Assembly: GCA_014384665.1 (NCBI GenBank)
Contig: JACNFI010000200.1
Coordinates: 1 to 20,905 of the forward strand
Source: Candidatus Cloacimonadota bacterium
GTDB lineage: Bacteria > Cloacimonadota > Cloacimonadia > JGIOTU-2
Direction: 5' to 3'
Length of the DNA: 20,905 nt
The position numbers and the translations under genes are program-made. Each line of letters opens with the position of its first letter. Positions within the stretch are counted from its first letter, which is position 1. This document shows, piece by piece, positions 6,031 to 14,700 of this stretch. The notes under the pieces were generated by a model. That model searched no databases. It was given only the letters and a program-made list of their open reading frames with translations, and was not told where the DNA came from.

Positions 6031-7493
6031 ACTAAGTTTTTTCTCCATTTCTTCCAACTTTGTTTTATTCTTATAAGTTCAATCTCTTCATAAAATTTCA
6101 TAGGATACAAAATAAAAGGAAATGAGGCTAACATCGCAACTTTTATTAAAATTTTTGGCAAAATAATTAAGTTTGCAGTTAGAGTAGATAAAAAGAATAA
6201 AACAATTGCTACAACAAACATCTTTAAAAGTTTCAAATTTTCATAAGGAATTTTATAAAAACGGTTTGATACAAAATATGTAACAAAATACAGAGCAACA
6301 AAAGATATAATTGTGGCTACTGCTGCACCAATCATTTTATATTTAGGGATGAGAATAAAATTTAAGCCAATATTCAAGACTGCGGCACCAATCGTATTAT
6401 ATGCAATATAATTTGTTTTCCTTTTCAAGTATAATCCAAGATTTACTACAGATTTCGCACCGCTAAATATATAAGCAATAATAATGTAAGGTACAACTGT
6501 ATATGCAAGCCAATAATCAGGATTTAAGGCAAGAACTTTAATGATTTCTTTACTAAAGAATGCCAAACCAAGCCCAGCCCAGAAAAGCACAAATACAAAA
6601 TAAGTCTGCATCTTGCTATAATATCTTTTATCACCTTTTTTCCCATACATTTTATAAGCAATTGGCAGTAATGCTAAAGAAAAAGATTGGATAAGAAATA
6701 CATTCAAAATTCCAGCAATTTTATATCCGAGGTTGTAAAGCCCGACCTCTTTATAATTAATTAAAAGTTTTAGAATATATCTATCTCCCATATTTAGTAA
6801 CATTCCAGCTAATGATGTAAATATTAATGGAAAGCCGAAGAGGATTGCCGCTTTTAATATTCTTTTATCAAACTTCGGGATCATCTCAGAAATCATATTA
6901 GGAAAGAGAATAAGAAATAGTAAACCATCTCCGATTAGATATGAATACAAAATTCCTTTTACGCCTATCTTTGCAAACGCAACAAAATAGATATTGAATC
7001 CTAAAATAATGGCTATTTTAATTATATTTGCAGTTGCATAAAATACAGATTTTTCTTTGGCACGCAACACACTGAGGAAAAGGTTATTTATGATTCGTAA
7101 GAAAATTATATAAAAGCATAATTTGAAATAGATAGTAAATTGAGATGGTTTGAAAAATAATGAGGATAATTTTGTGTTTAAATTCTGACCAAATAAATTG
7201 AATAAAAACGCGATGGCAAACAGAAAAACAAATATTGTAAAGAGTGTTGATTTTCTTTTTGCCTTATATTCTTCCAAATCGTGAAATCTTAGAAATGCTT
7301 GCGACTGACCCAAAATCAATACTTGAGTCAGAATCATTATTGTAATTTCCAGGATTCCCAGTACACCATATTCAGAAACTGTTATATGTTTTGTATATAA
7401 AGGTAAAAGAACAATGCCTATTAGTTTGGTAGCAATATTGCCAAGACTGTAAATGGCAGAATGTTTGAGAGTATCTTTTACTTTATTTAACAT
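6021..7493 (-). CDS. Polysaccharide flippase, Wzx/MVF (MOP) superfamily
   Basis: This multipass inner-membrane protein of 490 residues is of the kind that moves undecaprenyl-linked repeat units across the membrane. The N-terminus is characteristic (SAIYSLGNIATKLIGIVLLPLYTKHITVSEYG at about 12-43), followed by about a dozen hydrophobic segments and two internal halves typical of the family, with a short basic tail SWKKWRKNLVNW. The last three residues and the stop come from an eight-base tandem repeat. The ATG at 7493 lacks a convincing ribosome-binding site; no better start was found. It is preceded by a 128-base gap with a possible promoter, so it may have its own transcript as well as read-through from the genes upstream. 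No Wzy-like polymerase was seen nearby. Confidence 0.88.
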   Translation of the reverse strand: MLNKVKDTLKHSAIYSLGNIATKLIGIVLLPLYTKHITVSEYGVLGILEITIMILTQVLILGQSQAFLRFHDLEEYKAKRKSTLFTIFVFLFAIAFLFNLFGQNLNTKLSSLFFKPSQFTIYFKLCFYIIFLRIINNLFLSVLRAKEKSVFYATANIIKIAIILGFNIYFVAFAKIGVKGILYSYLIGDGLLFLILFPNMISEMIPKFDKRILKAAILFGFPLIFTSLAGMLLNMGDRYILKLLINYKEVGLYNLGYKIAGILNVFLIQSFSLALLPIAYKMYGKKGDKRYYSKMQTYFVFVLFWAGLGLAFFSKEIIKVLALNPDYWLAYTVVPYIIIAYIFSGAKSVVNLGLYLKRKTNYIAYNTIGAAVLNIGLNFILIPKYKMIGAAVATIISFVALYFVTYFVSNRFYKIPYENLKLLKMFVVAIVLFFLSTLTANLIILPKILIKVAMLASFPFILYPMKFYEEIELIRIKQSWKKWRKNLVNW

Positions 7494-7573
7494 ATCATTA
7501 TTTGAAAGTGAATCATTAAAATTTCGAAAAACAATATTAACTTTTTCTCTCTTAAGGAATCTGGTAAAAGCAC

Positions 7574-7603
7574 TTGATATGGATTACTATAGACAGGTGT
7601 CAA
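7574..7603 (-). promoter_or_regulatory. Possible sigma-70-type promoter ahead of the flippase
   Basis: On the minus strand a perfect TTGACA (7603-7598) is followed after 18 bases by TATCAA (7579-7574), about 80 bases before the flippase ATG. The same stretch forms an inverted repeat CACTTGA/TCAAGTG (7571-7577, 7600-7606), which could be an operator or a weak terminator for the preceding gene. The -10 match is only fair, so this is a guess from pattern. Confidence 0.3.
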
Positions 7604-7621
7604 GTGGAATAAAAAGTATTT

Positions 7622-9316
7622 TCATCTACCCACAACTCGTTTGATAAATCTTAATTGTTTTCGGATGAATTTATTACTCATTATTAATTTGATAAAAGAT
7701 TGCCTTATTCTTTCACTTAAATACCCTAAGTATTTTCTCATAGTCAGATTTCTAAATATGAAATATCTATCTTTAATATTGCGAGGAGGAAAATTATATT
7801 CTGCTCTTATTAGACTGTCATCGAAGTTAGTATGCAAATTCTTATAGAAGATATTATCATCAGTGCGATATACTCCCCCCTGTCGAGCAAAGGATAATAC
7901 ATTGTTCCCTTCCAATTCATGATAACCTAACTTTACAAGGTTGGCCACACCGTCTACTGTGCCCTCTCGTGATCCCGGATAAGGTCCTGGTTCCAATAGT
8001 GGACAGAAGTTTCCCTTAAGGATGTTTCCAAAAACATAGCGATATCGAGTATTTGGTTTGAATAGGTTTGAATCATACCCTACATTACCCACTTTGTCCA
8101 CAATAAAGAAATGTAATCCCGAAAAGGTTAGATCTCCAGTATTGCGCTGTGGATTTAACATATATTTTATCATCCCATCATCAGAATACCTAGCAATAAA
8201 TTGTCTTTCTCTATCAGTATAAGCATAAGGGAATACTTTACCTTTATAGATTCCCTGAAATCTTCTAGCATGGATAATGAAGTTATACTTACTGAAAATT
8301 GCAATATCTGATTCAAATCTTTTTAAAAATGGGGGATACATTACATATACAATGGGTACTTCTATGCCATGTTCTCTTAAGAAAAGTATCTTTTTTAGAA
8401 ATTCTTTTAAATTAACCGCTAATGGGTGAAAAGAAGCATTGATATGCAGTCTCCCCTCTCTTGTGACCTTGCTTATGACCAATTTCTTCAGAGACTGAGA
8501 CACATTACTTGTTATTCGCAATGCCCAGTTGGGTTCCGAGCTAACCATTTCGACAATATCATAAAACGCTTTGCCAATGGTTGGTTCACCAAAAGCAAGA
8601 TAAAACACGAGGTGTTGGTTTCCAAAGGAGCTCTTGAATCCGTTATGCCATTGTTCTATATTACCAAAAAACTTGTCGCTCGGATGATGGAGTCCTATGT
8701 AATAACAATAAGGACAACGATAGTTACACTTTGCCTCACGACCATTGTATTGCCAGAGCACTACTGTATTGCGTCTAGGAACAACATTCATAAGAGACTT
8801 GCAAATTACTCTATACCCCAAGTCGTTGGGATGTATCGCATCTTTGAGACCAATTTGAACAGGTTTGATCTCTCTTCTCCATAGGGAATTTACATCCGCT
8901 ATTTTTATTCTCTTTTCCGTTGCTATCTCTCTAATTATACAACTATATTCATCCACTTCTTTACTTGTTCCTTTCAAAAAGCCTTGATGATTTGGGTTTA
9001 AAGTTACCAGAATAACTCTTGCATTATTGTTTTCAAATTCATCTACCATTTTGGAAATATTTTTCTTAAATTCTTCCTTAGAAATTCCTTTTCTCCAGTC
9101 ATTCATACCAAATCCAATTACTACTACTTGTGGAGATTCATCCACCAGTTGCTCAATTCTTTTCAAACCATCTCTTGATGTTTCTCCGATTACCCCAGCA
9201 TTTATTATTTCAGTCTCTTGCTTAGGATATTCTTCTTTGATAACTTTTTCAAATCTAGGGACATACTCTTTAGTTATTGAATCCCCAAAGAATACTATCT
9301 TACTAGGATTTTCCAC
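7622..9316 (-). CDS. SGNH/GDSL hydrolase fused to radical SAM domain
   Basis: This is a two-domain cytoplasmic protein of 564 residues. Residues 1-178 form an SGNH hydrolase with FFGDSIT (Ser13), Gly41, GMND (70-73) and DAIHPND with Asp159 and His162, so the catalytic set is complete; such domains remove or transfer acyl groups on carbohydrates. Residues about 183-440 form a radical SAM domain with CNYRCPYCYY, giving Cys197, Cys201 and Cys204 for the 4Fe-4S cluster, and FGEPT at 242-246 as the GGE-like motif. Cys is rare after that (Cys438), so no SPASM/twitch cluster is apparent. Start is GTG with AAAGGAG upstream at good spacing. Base composition is visibly richer in G+C than its neighbours (31 of 60 bases at 7921-7980), suggesting recent acquisition. 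Function in the glycan operon is unknown; sugar deoxygenation, epimerisation or acyl editing are possibilities. Confidence 0.9.
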   Translation of the reverse strand: MENPSKIVFFGDSITKEYVPRFEKVIKEEYPKQETEIINAGVIGETSRDGLKRIEQLVDESPQVVVIGFGMNDWRKGISKEEFKKNISKMVDEFENNNARVILVTLNPNHQGFLKGTSKEVDEYSCIIREIATEKRIKIADVNSLWRREIKPVQIGLKDAIHPNDLGYRVICKSLMNVVPRRNTVVLWQYNGREAKCNYRCPYCYYIGLHHPSDKFFGNIEQWHNGFKSSFGNQHLVFYLAFGEPTIGKAFYDIVEMVSSEPNWALRITSNVSQSLKKLVISKVTREGRLHINASFHPLAVNLKEFLKKILFLREHGIEVPIVYVMYPPFLKRFESDIAIFSKYNFIIHARRFQGIYKGKVFPYAYTDRERQFIARYSDDGMIKYMLNPQRNTGDLTFSGLHFFIVDKVGNVGYDSNLFKPNTRYRYVFGNILKGNFCPLLEPGPYPGSREGTVDGVANLVKLGYHELEGNNVLSFARQGGVYRTDDNIFYKNLHTNFDDSLIRAEYNFPPRNIKDRYFIFRNLTMRKYLGYLSERIRQSFIKLIMSNKFIRKQLRFIKRVVGR

Positions 9317-9362
9317 AACTTAATGCTCCTTTCAATCTAAATTTATAAAATATCATATTCCA

Positions 9363-10493
9363 TCATTGCTTTATTCCCGAGAGTTTAACTAATTCAGTTA
9401 TGTTATCCCTGGCAATTTTTTGAAGCCTATAAACTTCCGAGGCTATTATTTGAGAACGATTTTTATATTTATTGAATGTCTTTTCGATAATCCTTATTAA
9501 TTTTTCACTCGTTATTGTCTCTAAATCCAAAGAATATCCACCTTGGCTAATACTGTCCATATATGCTCTAACTTTTGGCATATATTCTAATCCAATTACA
9601 GGAACACCAACTGACGTCCCTATAATTAATGAATGTAGTCTCATGCCAATAACTAAAGAACTTTGCTGTAAGATCTCAATAAATTCATCTACCTCTGGCG
9701 CATATGAATGTATATGAGCTCCCTCTTTATGTTTCATATATGATACAACCTGTTGTGCAACAATTCTATCGTCATCATAAGATGTAATCCTCATTGGTAT
9801 AAATTCGATCTTCGCATTATAATGTTCTATAAGATAATCCGCCGCTAAACTTACAGACCGTATAAAGTTATCATTAATTTCTGGATTTTCTATAAAGAAT
9901 CCTTTGTCAAACCAATGACGAATACAAATAATTACTTTCGGTGGCTTTGAAATATCTTTAATTTTACTAATGTTAATATTAGCTAACAATACAGAAGGAT
10001 CTGTTACTACTTTTATTTTATTTGTAATTTTAATATCTATCAAAATCTGTTTTGAATTGCAATCTCTTACAGTTATCAAGTCAACTTTATTTAATATATC
10101 ACTAAGTAATTTTTTTGAATCTTTGTATCTTATATTTTCAACACCTACAGCAAGTAGGGCAGTTTTTACATTCAATTTTTGAGCAAGCCTAAGTAATTTT
10201 AGCGTATGTTTTAGATTTGATGAACTTTTTCCATAATCTTTTAAAAGACCCCCACCACCAAGAATAAACAGATTGCTTGTTTTTATCTCCCAAATTATGC
10301 GTAATAATCCTTTTCTTATTTTTGAATTTACACTTTTTATTCCATACTTTTTAGCTGTCTGTTTTGGAGTTTTCGAAAATACAACCAGTTGAATATTTGG
10401 TGTTTTCATAAATTCTTGCAATATGGCTTTAAGAATAGCCTCATCACCTAAATTCCCAAAACCGTAAAATCCATGGATTGTAATTTTAGTCAT
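9363..10493 (-). CDS. Polysaccharide pyruvyl transferase family protein (CsaB-like)
   Basis: A member of the polysaccharide pyruvyl transferase family, which adds pyruvate ketals from phosphoenolpyruvate to sugars of surface polymers (CsaB of Bacillus is the reference); some members instead act as glycosyltransferases. Motifs, numbered from the ATG: GFGNLGDEA at about 11-19, GGGGLLKD at 79-86, TDPSVLL at about 164-170 and IGMRLHSLIIG at 282-292 with the conserved His. About 376 residues, a normal length. An upstream TTG at 10508 would add five residues, but the ATG at 10493 has GAAGG seven bases upstream and is preferred. A possible 18-codon leader overlaps this start. Cytoplasmic, acting on a nucleotide- or lipid-linked repeat unit. 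Confidence 0.85.
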   Translation of the reverse strand: MTKITIHGFYGFGNLGDEAILKAILQEFMKTPNIQLVVFSKTPKQTAKKYGIKSVNSKIRKGLLRIIWEIKTSNLFILGGGGLLKDYGKSSSNLKHTLKLLRLAQKLNVKTALLAVGVENIRYKDSKKLLSDILNKVDLITVRDCNSKQILIDIKITNKIKVVTDPSVLLANINISKIKDISKPPKVIICIRHWFDKGFFIENPEINDNFIRSVSLAADYLIEHYNAKIEFIPMRITSYDDDRIVAQQVVSYMKHKEGAHIHSYAPEVDEFIEILQQSSLVIGMRLHSLIIGTSVGVPVIGLEYMPKVRAYMDSISQGGYSLDLETITSEKLIRIIEKTFNKYKNRSQIIASEVYRLQKIARDNITELVKLSGIKQ

Positions 10494-10542
10494 TGGAATA
10501 ACCTTCAAACCAATTTATCACAATTTTATAAAAACCTTTCAT
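10486..10542 (-). CDS. Possible 18-residue leader peptide overlapping the pyruvyltransferase start
   Basis: A small frame starts at an ATG (10542) with AGGAG ten bases upstream, the best ribosome-binding site in this gap, and reads MKGFYKIVINWFEGYSND before a TAA six bases beyond the start codon of the pyruvyltransferase. The overlap is the arrangement expected for translational coupling. There is no homology evidence, so it could be fortuitous. The rest of the 10509-10663 gap is AT-rich and holds only a weak palindrome TCTTGA-AA-TCAAGA near 10645-10660. Confidence 0.3.
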   Translation of the reverse strand: MKGFYKIVINWFEGYSND

Positions 10543-10663
10543 ATATGTGTAACTCCTAATTCTCACTTTAGCTATAATATTTTATGTTAAATTTCTTTAT
10601 GATACTTAGTTACTTTCAAGTAAATAAATCTTCTAGATGATGAGATTCTTGAAATCAAGATTA

Positions 10664-11842
10664 CTATTTTTTTTGAACAGCAGACGAGAAAAAGTAAATA
10701 ATCTTTTTGCGGATTTTCTCTGGTTTATAATTTTCTAGTAATTGTTCAATGTTCTTCGTACGAACAAACAATAGATCCTCGTTTATATAGGATAAGAGCA
10801 GCTCTGCCAACTTTTCGCTAGAATCATATTGGTCAATTATCGGAGCAAATGTTTTATTTATAGGATATTCCGAGTGTAAAATTACGGGTTTCCCATACCG
10901 CATAATATCTGATTCAATTGCAGCAATTTTTGTATAACCGTACTTTTCATGGTAAATCTTATATCGAGTATCAAGAAGAATTGGAGATAAAAGAATGTCA
11001 GTTTTTTTCATTACTGAATTAAACTCAAATTGTGGTATTCTTTTAATAAAATTTTTAAAAATAAAATTATCAGTTTGTAAATAATCAAATGCTTTTTCTA
11101 TGTCTTTTCCATATTTTCCTTTTGTTTTTCCTAGAAAGTTCAATTGTACAACTTTTTTAAATTCAGGTACAATTTGTTTCCACACTTTAAGAAGTAATTT
11201 GTAATCTCTTCTTCGTTCATCAATTCCACCAGGAACTGTTATTGAAATTGAATCTATGGATGGTTCTTTTAGAAACTTTGAATCATAAACAGCTAAAGGA
11301 ATCTGTGACCCTACTTTGTAATTGGCGGTTAGTCCTTGTTTTTGTACATATTGACTTATGCTACTACTTGGGAAAGTCAAATAATCTACTTTGTGTAAAA
11401 TATTATTTTTATAATACCAATCAAGCCCCATAAGGAAAATTCGAATGAAGTAGGACATATCTTTGTATAAAGAATATGGAGAAAAGCTAATATTTATACT
11501 TTTTTGTGCGTTTAGCCATGTATTCGCATTGTGTATTCTGAGAATTGTCACAGGTTTGAAATTTATTTTAGCATAAGCTCGAAAATCTGATTCCACAGTA
11601 GCAATAAAAACTATTTCATGTTTATTGATAGAATTAATATTTCTTTTTAAGAATTTACAAGTTGACACATTTGGTTTTTTAATTTTCCAATCAAACTGAC
11701 CTATAAAACTTTCACCACTCAGCTCTTGATAGATTGAATGATTGACATAGATAGTTAGTTGGTGTTCTGAACCCGCAAATGCTTTGCAAAAGCTATATAG
11801 GCATTCACCATGAGTGTGCAATTCAAGAATGGCAATTTTCAT
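10664..11842 (-). CDS. GT-B-fold glycosyltransferase (divergent GT4-like)
   Basis: A predicted cytoplasmic glycosyltransferase of 392 residues. The N-terminal half has Rossmann-like strands (MKIAILELHTHGE, then EIVFIATVES, then VTILRIHNANTW). The C-terminal half starts at ITVPGGIDERRRDYKLLLKVW (about 201-221) and contains LNFLGKTKGK, KKTDILLSPI, and the acidic segment with GKPVILHSEY typical of nucleotide-sugar binding in GT-B enzymes. Sequence is divergent and no specific family was recognised. The start is taken as the ATG at 11842, which overlaps the stop of the preceding gene by one base (TGATG); a TTG one codon earlier is also possible. The tight overlap implies co-translation with the asparagine-synthetase-like gene. 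Donor and linkage unknown. Confidence 0.75.
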   Translation of the reverse strand: MKIAILELHTHGECLYSFCKAFAGSEHQLTIYVNHSIYQELSGESFIGQFDWKIKKPNVSTCKFLKRNINSINKHEIVFIATVESDFRAYAKINFKPVTILRIHNANTWLNAQKSINISFSPYSLYKDMSYFIRIFLMGLDWYYKNNILHKVDYLTFPSSSISQYVQKQGLTANYKVGSQIPLAVYDSKFLKEPSIDSISITVPGGIDERRRDYKLLLKVWKQIVPEFKKVVQLNFLGKTKGKYGKDIEKAFDYLQTDNFIFKNFIKRIPQFEFNSVMKKTDILLSPILLDTRYKIYHEKYGYTKIAAIESDIMRYGKPVILHSEYPINKTFAPIIDQYDSSEKLAELLLSYINEDLLFVRTKNIEQLLENYKPEKIRKKIIYFFSSAVQKK

Positions 11843-13707
11843 CAATCATTTCTTATTACGTTTGCCTTACTCAGAAAATATCCAATACTTGCAATTTTAA
11901 AAATATATTCAAAATCATTAAGAGATAAATTATCATCATTTTTGTAATTATCAAGAAGATTATTCCATTCATCTTCTTTAATAATTTCAGATAAATACAT
12001 ATTTTCATAAATTAGATTCTTCTGAAAATTCTTATTCTGAAAAAGTAATTTGTAAATTGGCAAATAATCCCAAGCTTCCTGCAATTCCGTATCAACAGGT
12101 ATACCTAAAATGGTTTTGATTTTATTTCTCAATCTTCTTGATTGAAAATAAGAGTAGCGAAACCAGAAGGGGATATATGTAAAGACATTTTTAGGAACCA
12201 TATTAATTCCACCCATATCGGTTTTCTCTCTCGCCAATTCCGGATTTAATTTATAAACTACTGCCCGTTGAAACTTTGAACTATTAAATTTCCATCGCAC
12301 AGGGATTTGAAGTGCTAACTCCAAATTCCTTCGCATTAATAACGGTGAAAGGGAATCTGAAAATAGACAACCTGTACTATTTGTTGCGTTTAAAAAATTT
12401 GTCCAGCGATATAAACTGAATTTGTCCATTTGAATAGAAACTGGACTATCAAGATGATCTTTTATAGTATTTTTAATAATATTTTCAAAATAATGAGATG
12501 AATCATTTTTAATTTCCAAAAAATCGGGTTCAAATATTTTGTCAAAATAATTCTTACTTAAAGCTCTAAGTTTTAAGAACAAACTAATGTTAACTTTTTT
12601 GGGTTCTATGTAAAAATTGAAAGTATACATTTCAATCCATAGACCATTTTTATAAAACTGCCCATCCGAGCCATTTATAAGCGCATTGCCAAGCTTTAAT
12701 TGTTCGTTTTTCATAAATAAAATTCTACCTAATAGATACCCGGGCAACTCACAACTTCCTAAAAGGACTGCTTTTTCAAAGTAATTCCAAAGATTTTCCA
12801 TATAGTTCTGAGTTAATTGTATATTATGATTTTCAATATTATGTCGCTTCGCCATTTCTTTTACTGCCTGTACTTCGAAAAATTCACTTTTACCATAAGT
12901 AGAAGTTACAAAAGGTAAGTTTTGATTGGTGAATGCAGATATAATTGTCCGGGAATCCTGACCCATTGTCATATCCAGACATGGCTTCCCAAAAGAATGC
13001 TCAATTAATCTCGCGGATTCTTTGATACTTTCCACCATTTTATCCACCGAATTGGCGAAGGATAGTTTTGTATAATAGTGAGGCCATTCCCAGTATCTTT
13101 TTGTAGTTATTTTACCATGTTGAATTTTATAAATTGCTGCGGGCGCAAGTCTTGTTACACCTTTCAAGATTGACCTTTCTGATAAAATAGAATAGCGCCA
13201 CATAAATTCGTTAAAAGCATGCTGGTCTAACTCAAGCTTTTTTATTATCCCTGTGGTGAGCAAAAATGGAGTAAATAGTAAAAAATTTTCACTTTCTGCA
13301 AAAAAATTTGTTTTATATTTTATAAAATCATTGATAATCAGATAACTATCTTGTTTTGCATCATAAATTTTGATAACAAAATGTCCATCCAATTTATTTG
13401 TGAAATCTTCACCATAATTTTTGTATAAATTTAACAAATCTTCAGCATCATAAGTTTTGGTTTCGTCAAGAGCAAAAACAGTGCCTTCGTAAGCAAGCCA
13501 ATTTCCTTCTTTATCTATATAAAATTTCTCTTTATCATTATGTCTGAATTCAACCAAATGGCAATACGGCGATATGTTTCTAAATATTATGTTCTTGAAA
13601 TACTCGCCATAAGTATTGTTTATATAGGTTTTCAATTGGTCTATTTTTGATAGCAGTTGTTTGGTGTTTTTTTTATCTTTTGAAATTAACAGTAAAGTTC
13701 CAGCCAT
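11842..13707 (-). CDS. Asparagine-synthetase-like protein with degenerate glutaminase domain
   Basis: A 621-residue homologue of asparagine synthetase B. Residues 1 to about 205 correspond to the Ntn glutaminase domain, but the catalytic Cys2 of the normal Met-Cys-Gly start is replaced by Ala (MAGT), so glutamine hydrolysis should be lost. Residues about 220-560 form the ATP-pyrophosphatase synthetase domain. The PP-loop normally reading SGGxDS is MGQDSR at 248-253, and INGSDGQF at 344-351 corresponds to the second active-site loop. Related proteins occur in surface-polysaccharide loci, where amidation of uronic acids is a proposed role. The start codon follows directly on the epimerase stop (TAAATG), without a strong ribosome-binding site, pointing to translational coupling. 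It probably activates a carboxylate with ATP and joins an amine or ammonia, but the substrate is inferred. Confidence 0.82.
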   Translation of the reverse strand: MAGTLLLISKDKKNTKQLLSKIDQLKTYINNTYGEYFKNIIFRNISPYCHLVEFRHNDKEKFYIDKEGNWLAYEGTVFALDETKTYDAEDLLNLYKNYGEDFTNKLDGHFVIKIYDAKQDSYLIINDFIKYKTNFFAESENFLLFTPFLLTTGIIKKLELDQHAFNEFMWRYSILSERSILKGVTRLAPAAIYKIQHGKITTKRYWEWPHYYTKLSFANSVDKMVESIKESARLIEHSFGKPCLDMTMGQDSRTIISAFTNQNLPFVTSTYGKSEFFEVQAVKEMAKRHNIENHNIQLTQNYMENLWNYFEKAVLLGSCELPGYLLGRILFMKNEQLKLGNALINGSDGQFYKNGLWIEMYTFNFYIEPKKVNISLFLKLRALSKNYFDKIFEPDFLEIKNDSSHYFENIIKNTIKDHLDSPVSIQMDKFSLYRWTNFLNATNSTGCLFSDSLSPLLMRRNLELALQIPVRWKFNSSKFQRAVVYKLNPELAREKTDMGGINMVPKNVFTYIPFWFRYSYFQSRRLRNKIKTILGIPVDTELQEAWDYLPIYKLLFQNKNFQKNLIYENMYLSEIIKEDEWNNLLDNYKNDDNLSLNDFEYIFKIASIGYFLSKANVIRND

Positions 13708-14700
13708 TTATAGTCTATTTAGTTTCTTAAGTGATTTATACTTTTCTACATACATTCGTATTGCATTTAATAAATTATCTTGCTCTTTAAATATCTCCGC
13801 ATATTTTTTAAATATCTCTTCATTTGTCAATCTATACAACATCTCCAATTGCGTTATATGAAGTCTTTGATATCCAATTGTCGCAGGATCAATTTCTGGA
13901 TACCAATCTGCTTTGCATAAGTTGTATCGTGACCAATAACCCAAGTCGTATTCTGGTAAAGTGTTCTTTAATGTTTGTATGCCCTCATCAAAGATTTTTT
14001 TTGCCAGTTTATTTTCTAGAAAAACACGGGCAAAATCATAAACTCCGCATAAAGAAAATATCATTCCATTTAGAACTAAAGTTGGAACTTCTGCAGTATA
14101 TTCTTCATAAAAGGGTCCCCATTTTGTAAAGGAAGTTACTCCGCCTTCAGAAACTGGTTTGGTGAAAGGGATAAGTGCTTTTTCAGTCATTTCAGCATAT
14201 TTTTTATTTCCTGTTAATTGATATCCCCGAAGAAGTATTGATATTCCTCTTCCTTGTGAGAAGGCTGATTGCCAGGGTCCGGGATTTTTATATTGTGGTA
14301 AAGATACATCAGTTAGCCATCTTACGCCCAAATTGTCAGTTATCTCCGAATTTTCATAAAACCAATCAACAAATTTGAGAAATCGCTGTTTATCACTTTC
14401 AGATTTAGTTTTTAAATAAGTATGAAAAACAGCCAATCCAACCTGTCCAATAGTTATGGGAAAGTAGACATATTTCTTATCCTTTACATCAATATAGGTT
14501 TTATTTAGAGGAATACCATTATTATCCCATTTACTTATTAATGCCTGGTCTTTGCCAGCAGAAACTCTTTCTTCTTCAAAAACAAAATAATAATATTTCA
14601 ATAAATTAGAATGCAAATCATTACTAATATTATATCTTACTTTAGGGGATTTCAAATCAGTCGCAAACTTTTTAAGCATAAAAATTAATTTCTTACTCAT
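13708..14700 (-). CDS. D-glucuronyl C5-epimerase C-terminal domain protein
   Basis: This protein of 330 residues matches the catalytic alpha/alpha-barrel domain of D-glucuronyl C5-epimerase, which converts glucuronic to iduronic acid within a polymer such as heparosan. Visible family blocks are YFPITIGQVGLAVFHTYLKT (79-98), PWQSAFSQGRGISILLRGYQLTG (142-164), VLNGMIFSLCGVYD (209-222), YDLGYWSRYNL (251-261) and YQRLHITQLEMLYRLT (277-292); Tyr255, Tyr259 and Tyr277 fall in the regions that carry essential tyrosines in the family. No signal peptide or membrane anchor is obvious, so it may act in the cytoplasm before export. Its ATG overlaps the stop of the GT4 gene in ATGA, and the next gene follows without a gap. 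It indicates a hexuronic acid in the glycan, though activity on another sugar cannot be excluded. Confidence 0.85.
   Translation of the reverse strand: MSKKLIFMLKKFATDLKSPKVRYNISNDLHSNLLKYYYFVFEEERVSAGKDQALISKWDNNGIPLNKTYIDVKDKKYVYFPITIGQVGLAVFHTYLKTKSESDKQRFLKFVDWFYENSEITDNLGVRWLTDVSLPQYKNPGPWQSAFSQGRGISILLRGYQLTGNKKYAEMTEKALIPFTKPVSEGGVTSFTKWGPFYEEYTAEVPTLVLNGMIFSLCGVYDFARVFLENKLAKKIFDEGIQTLKNTLPEYDLGYWSRYNLCKADWYPEIDPATIGYQRLHITQLEMLYRLTNEEIFKKYAEIFKEQDNLLNAIRMYVEKYKSLKKLNRL

Noticed and set aside
8426..8884. Plus-strand frame of 152 codons
   Set aside because: It lies wholly inside the SGNH/radical SAM gene on the other strand, where conserved motifs prove the coding frame.
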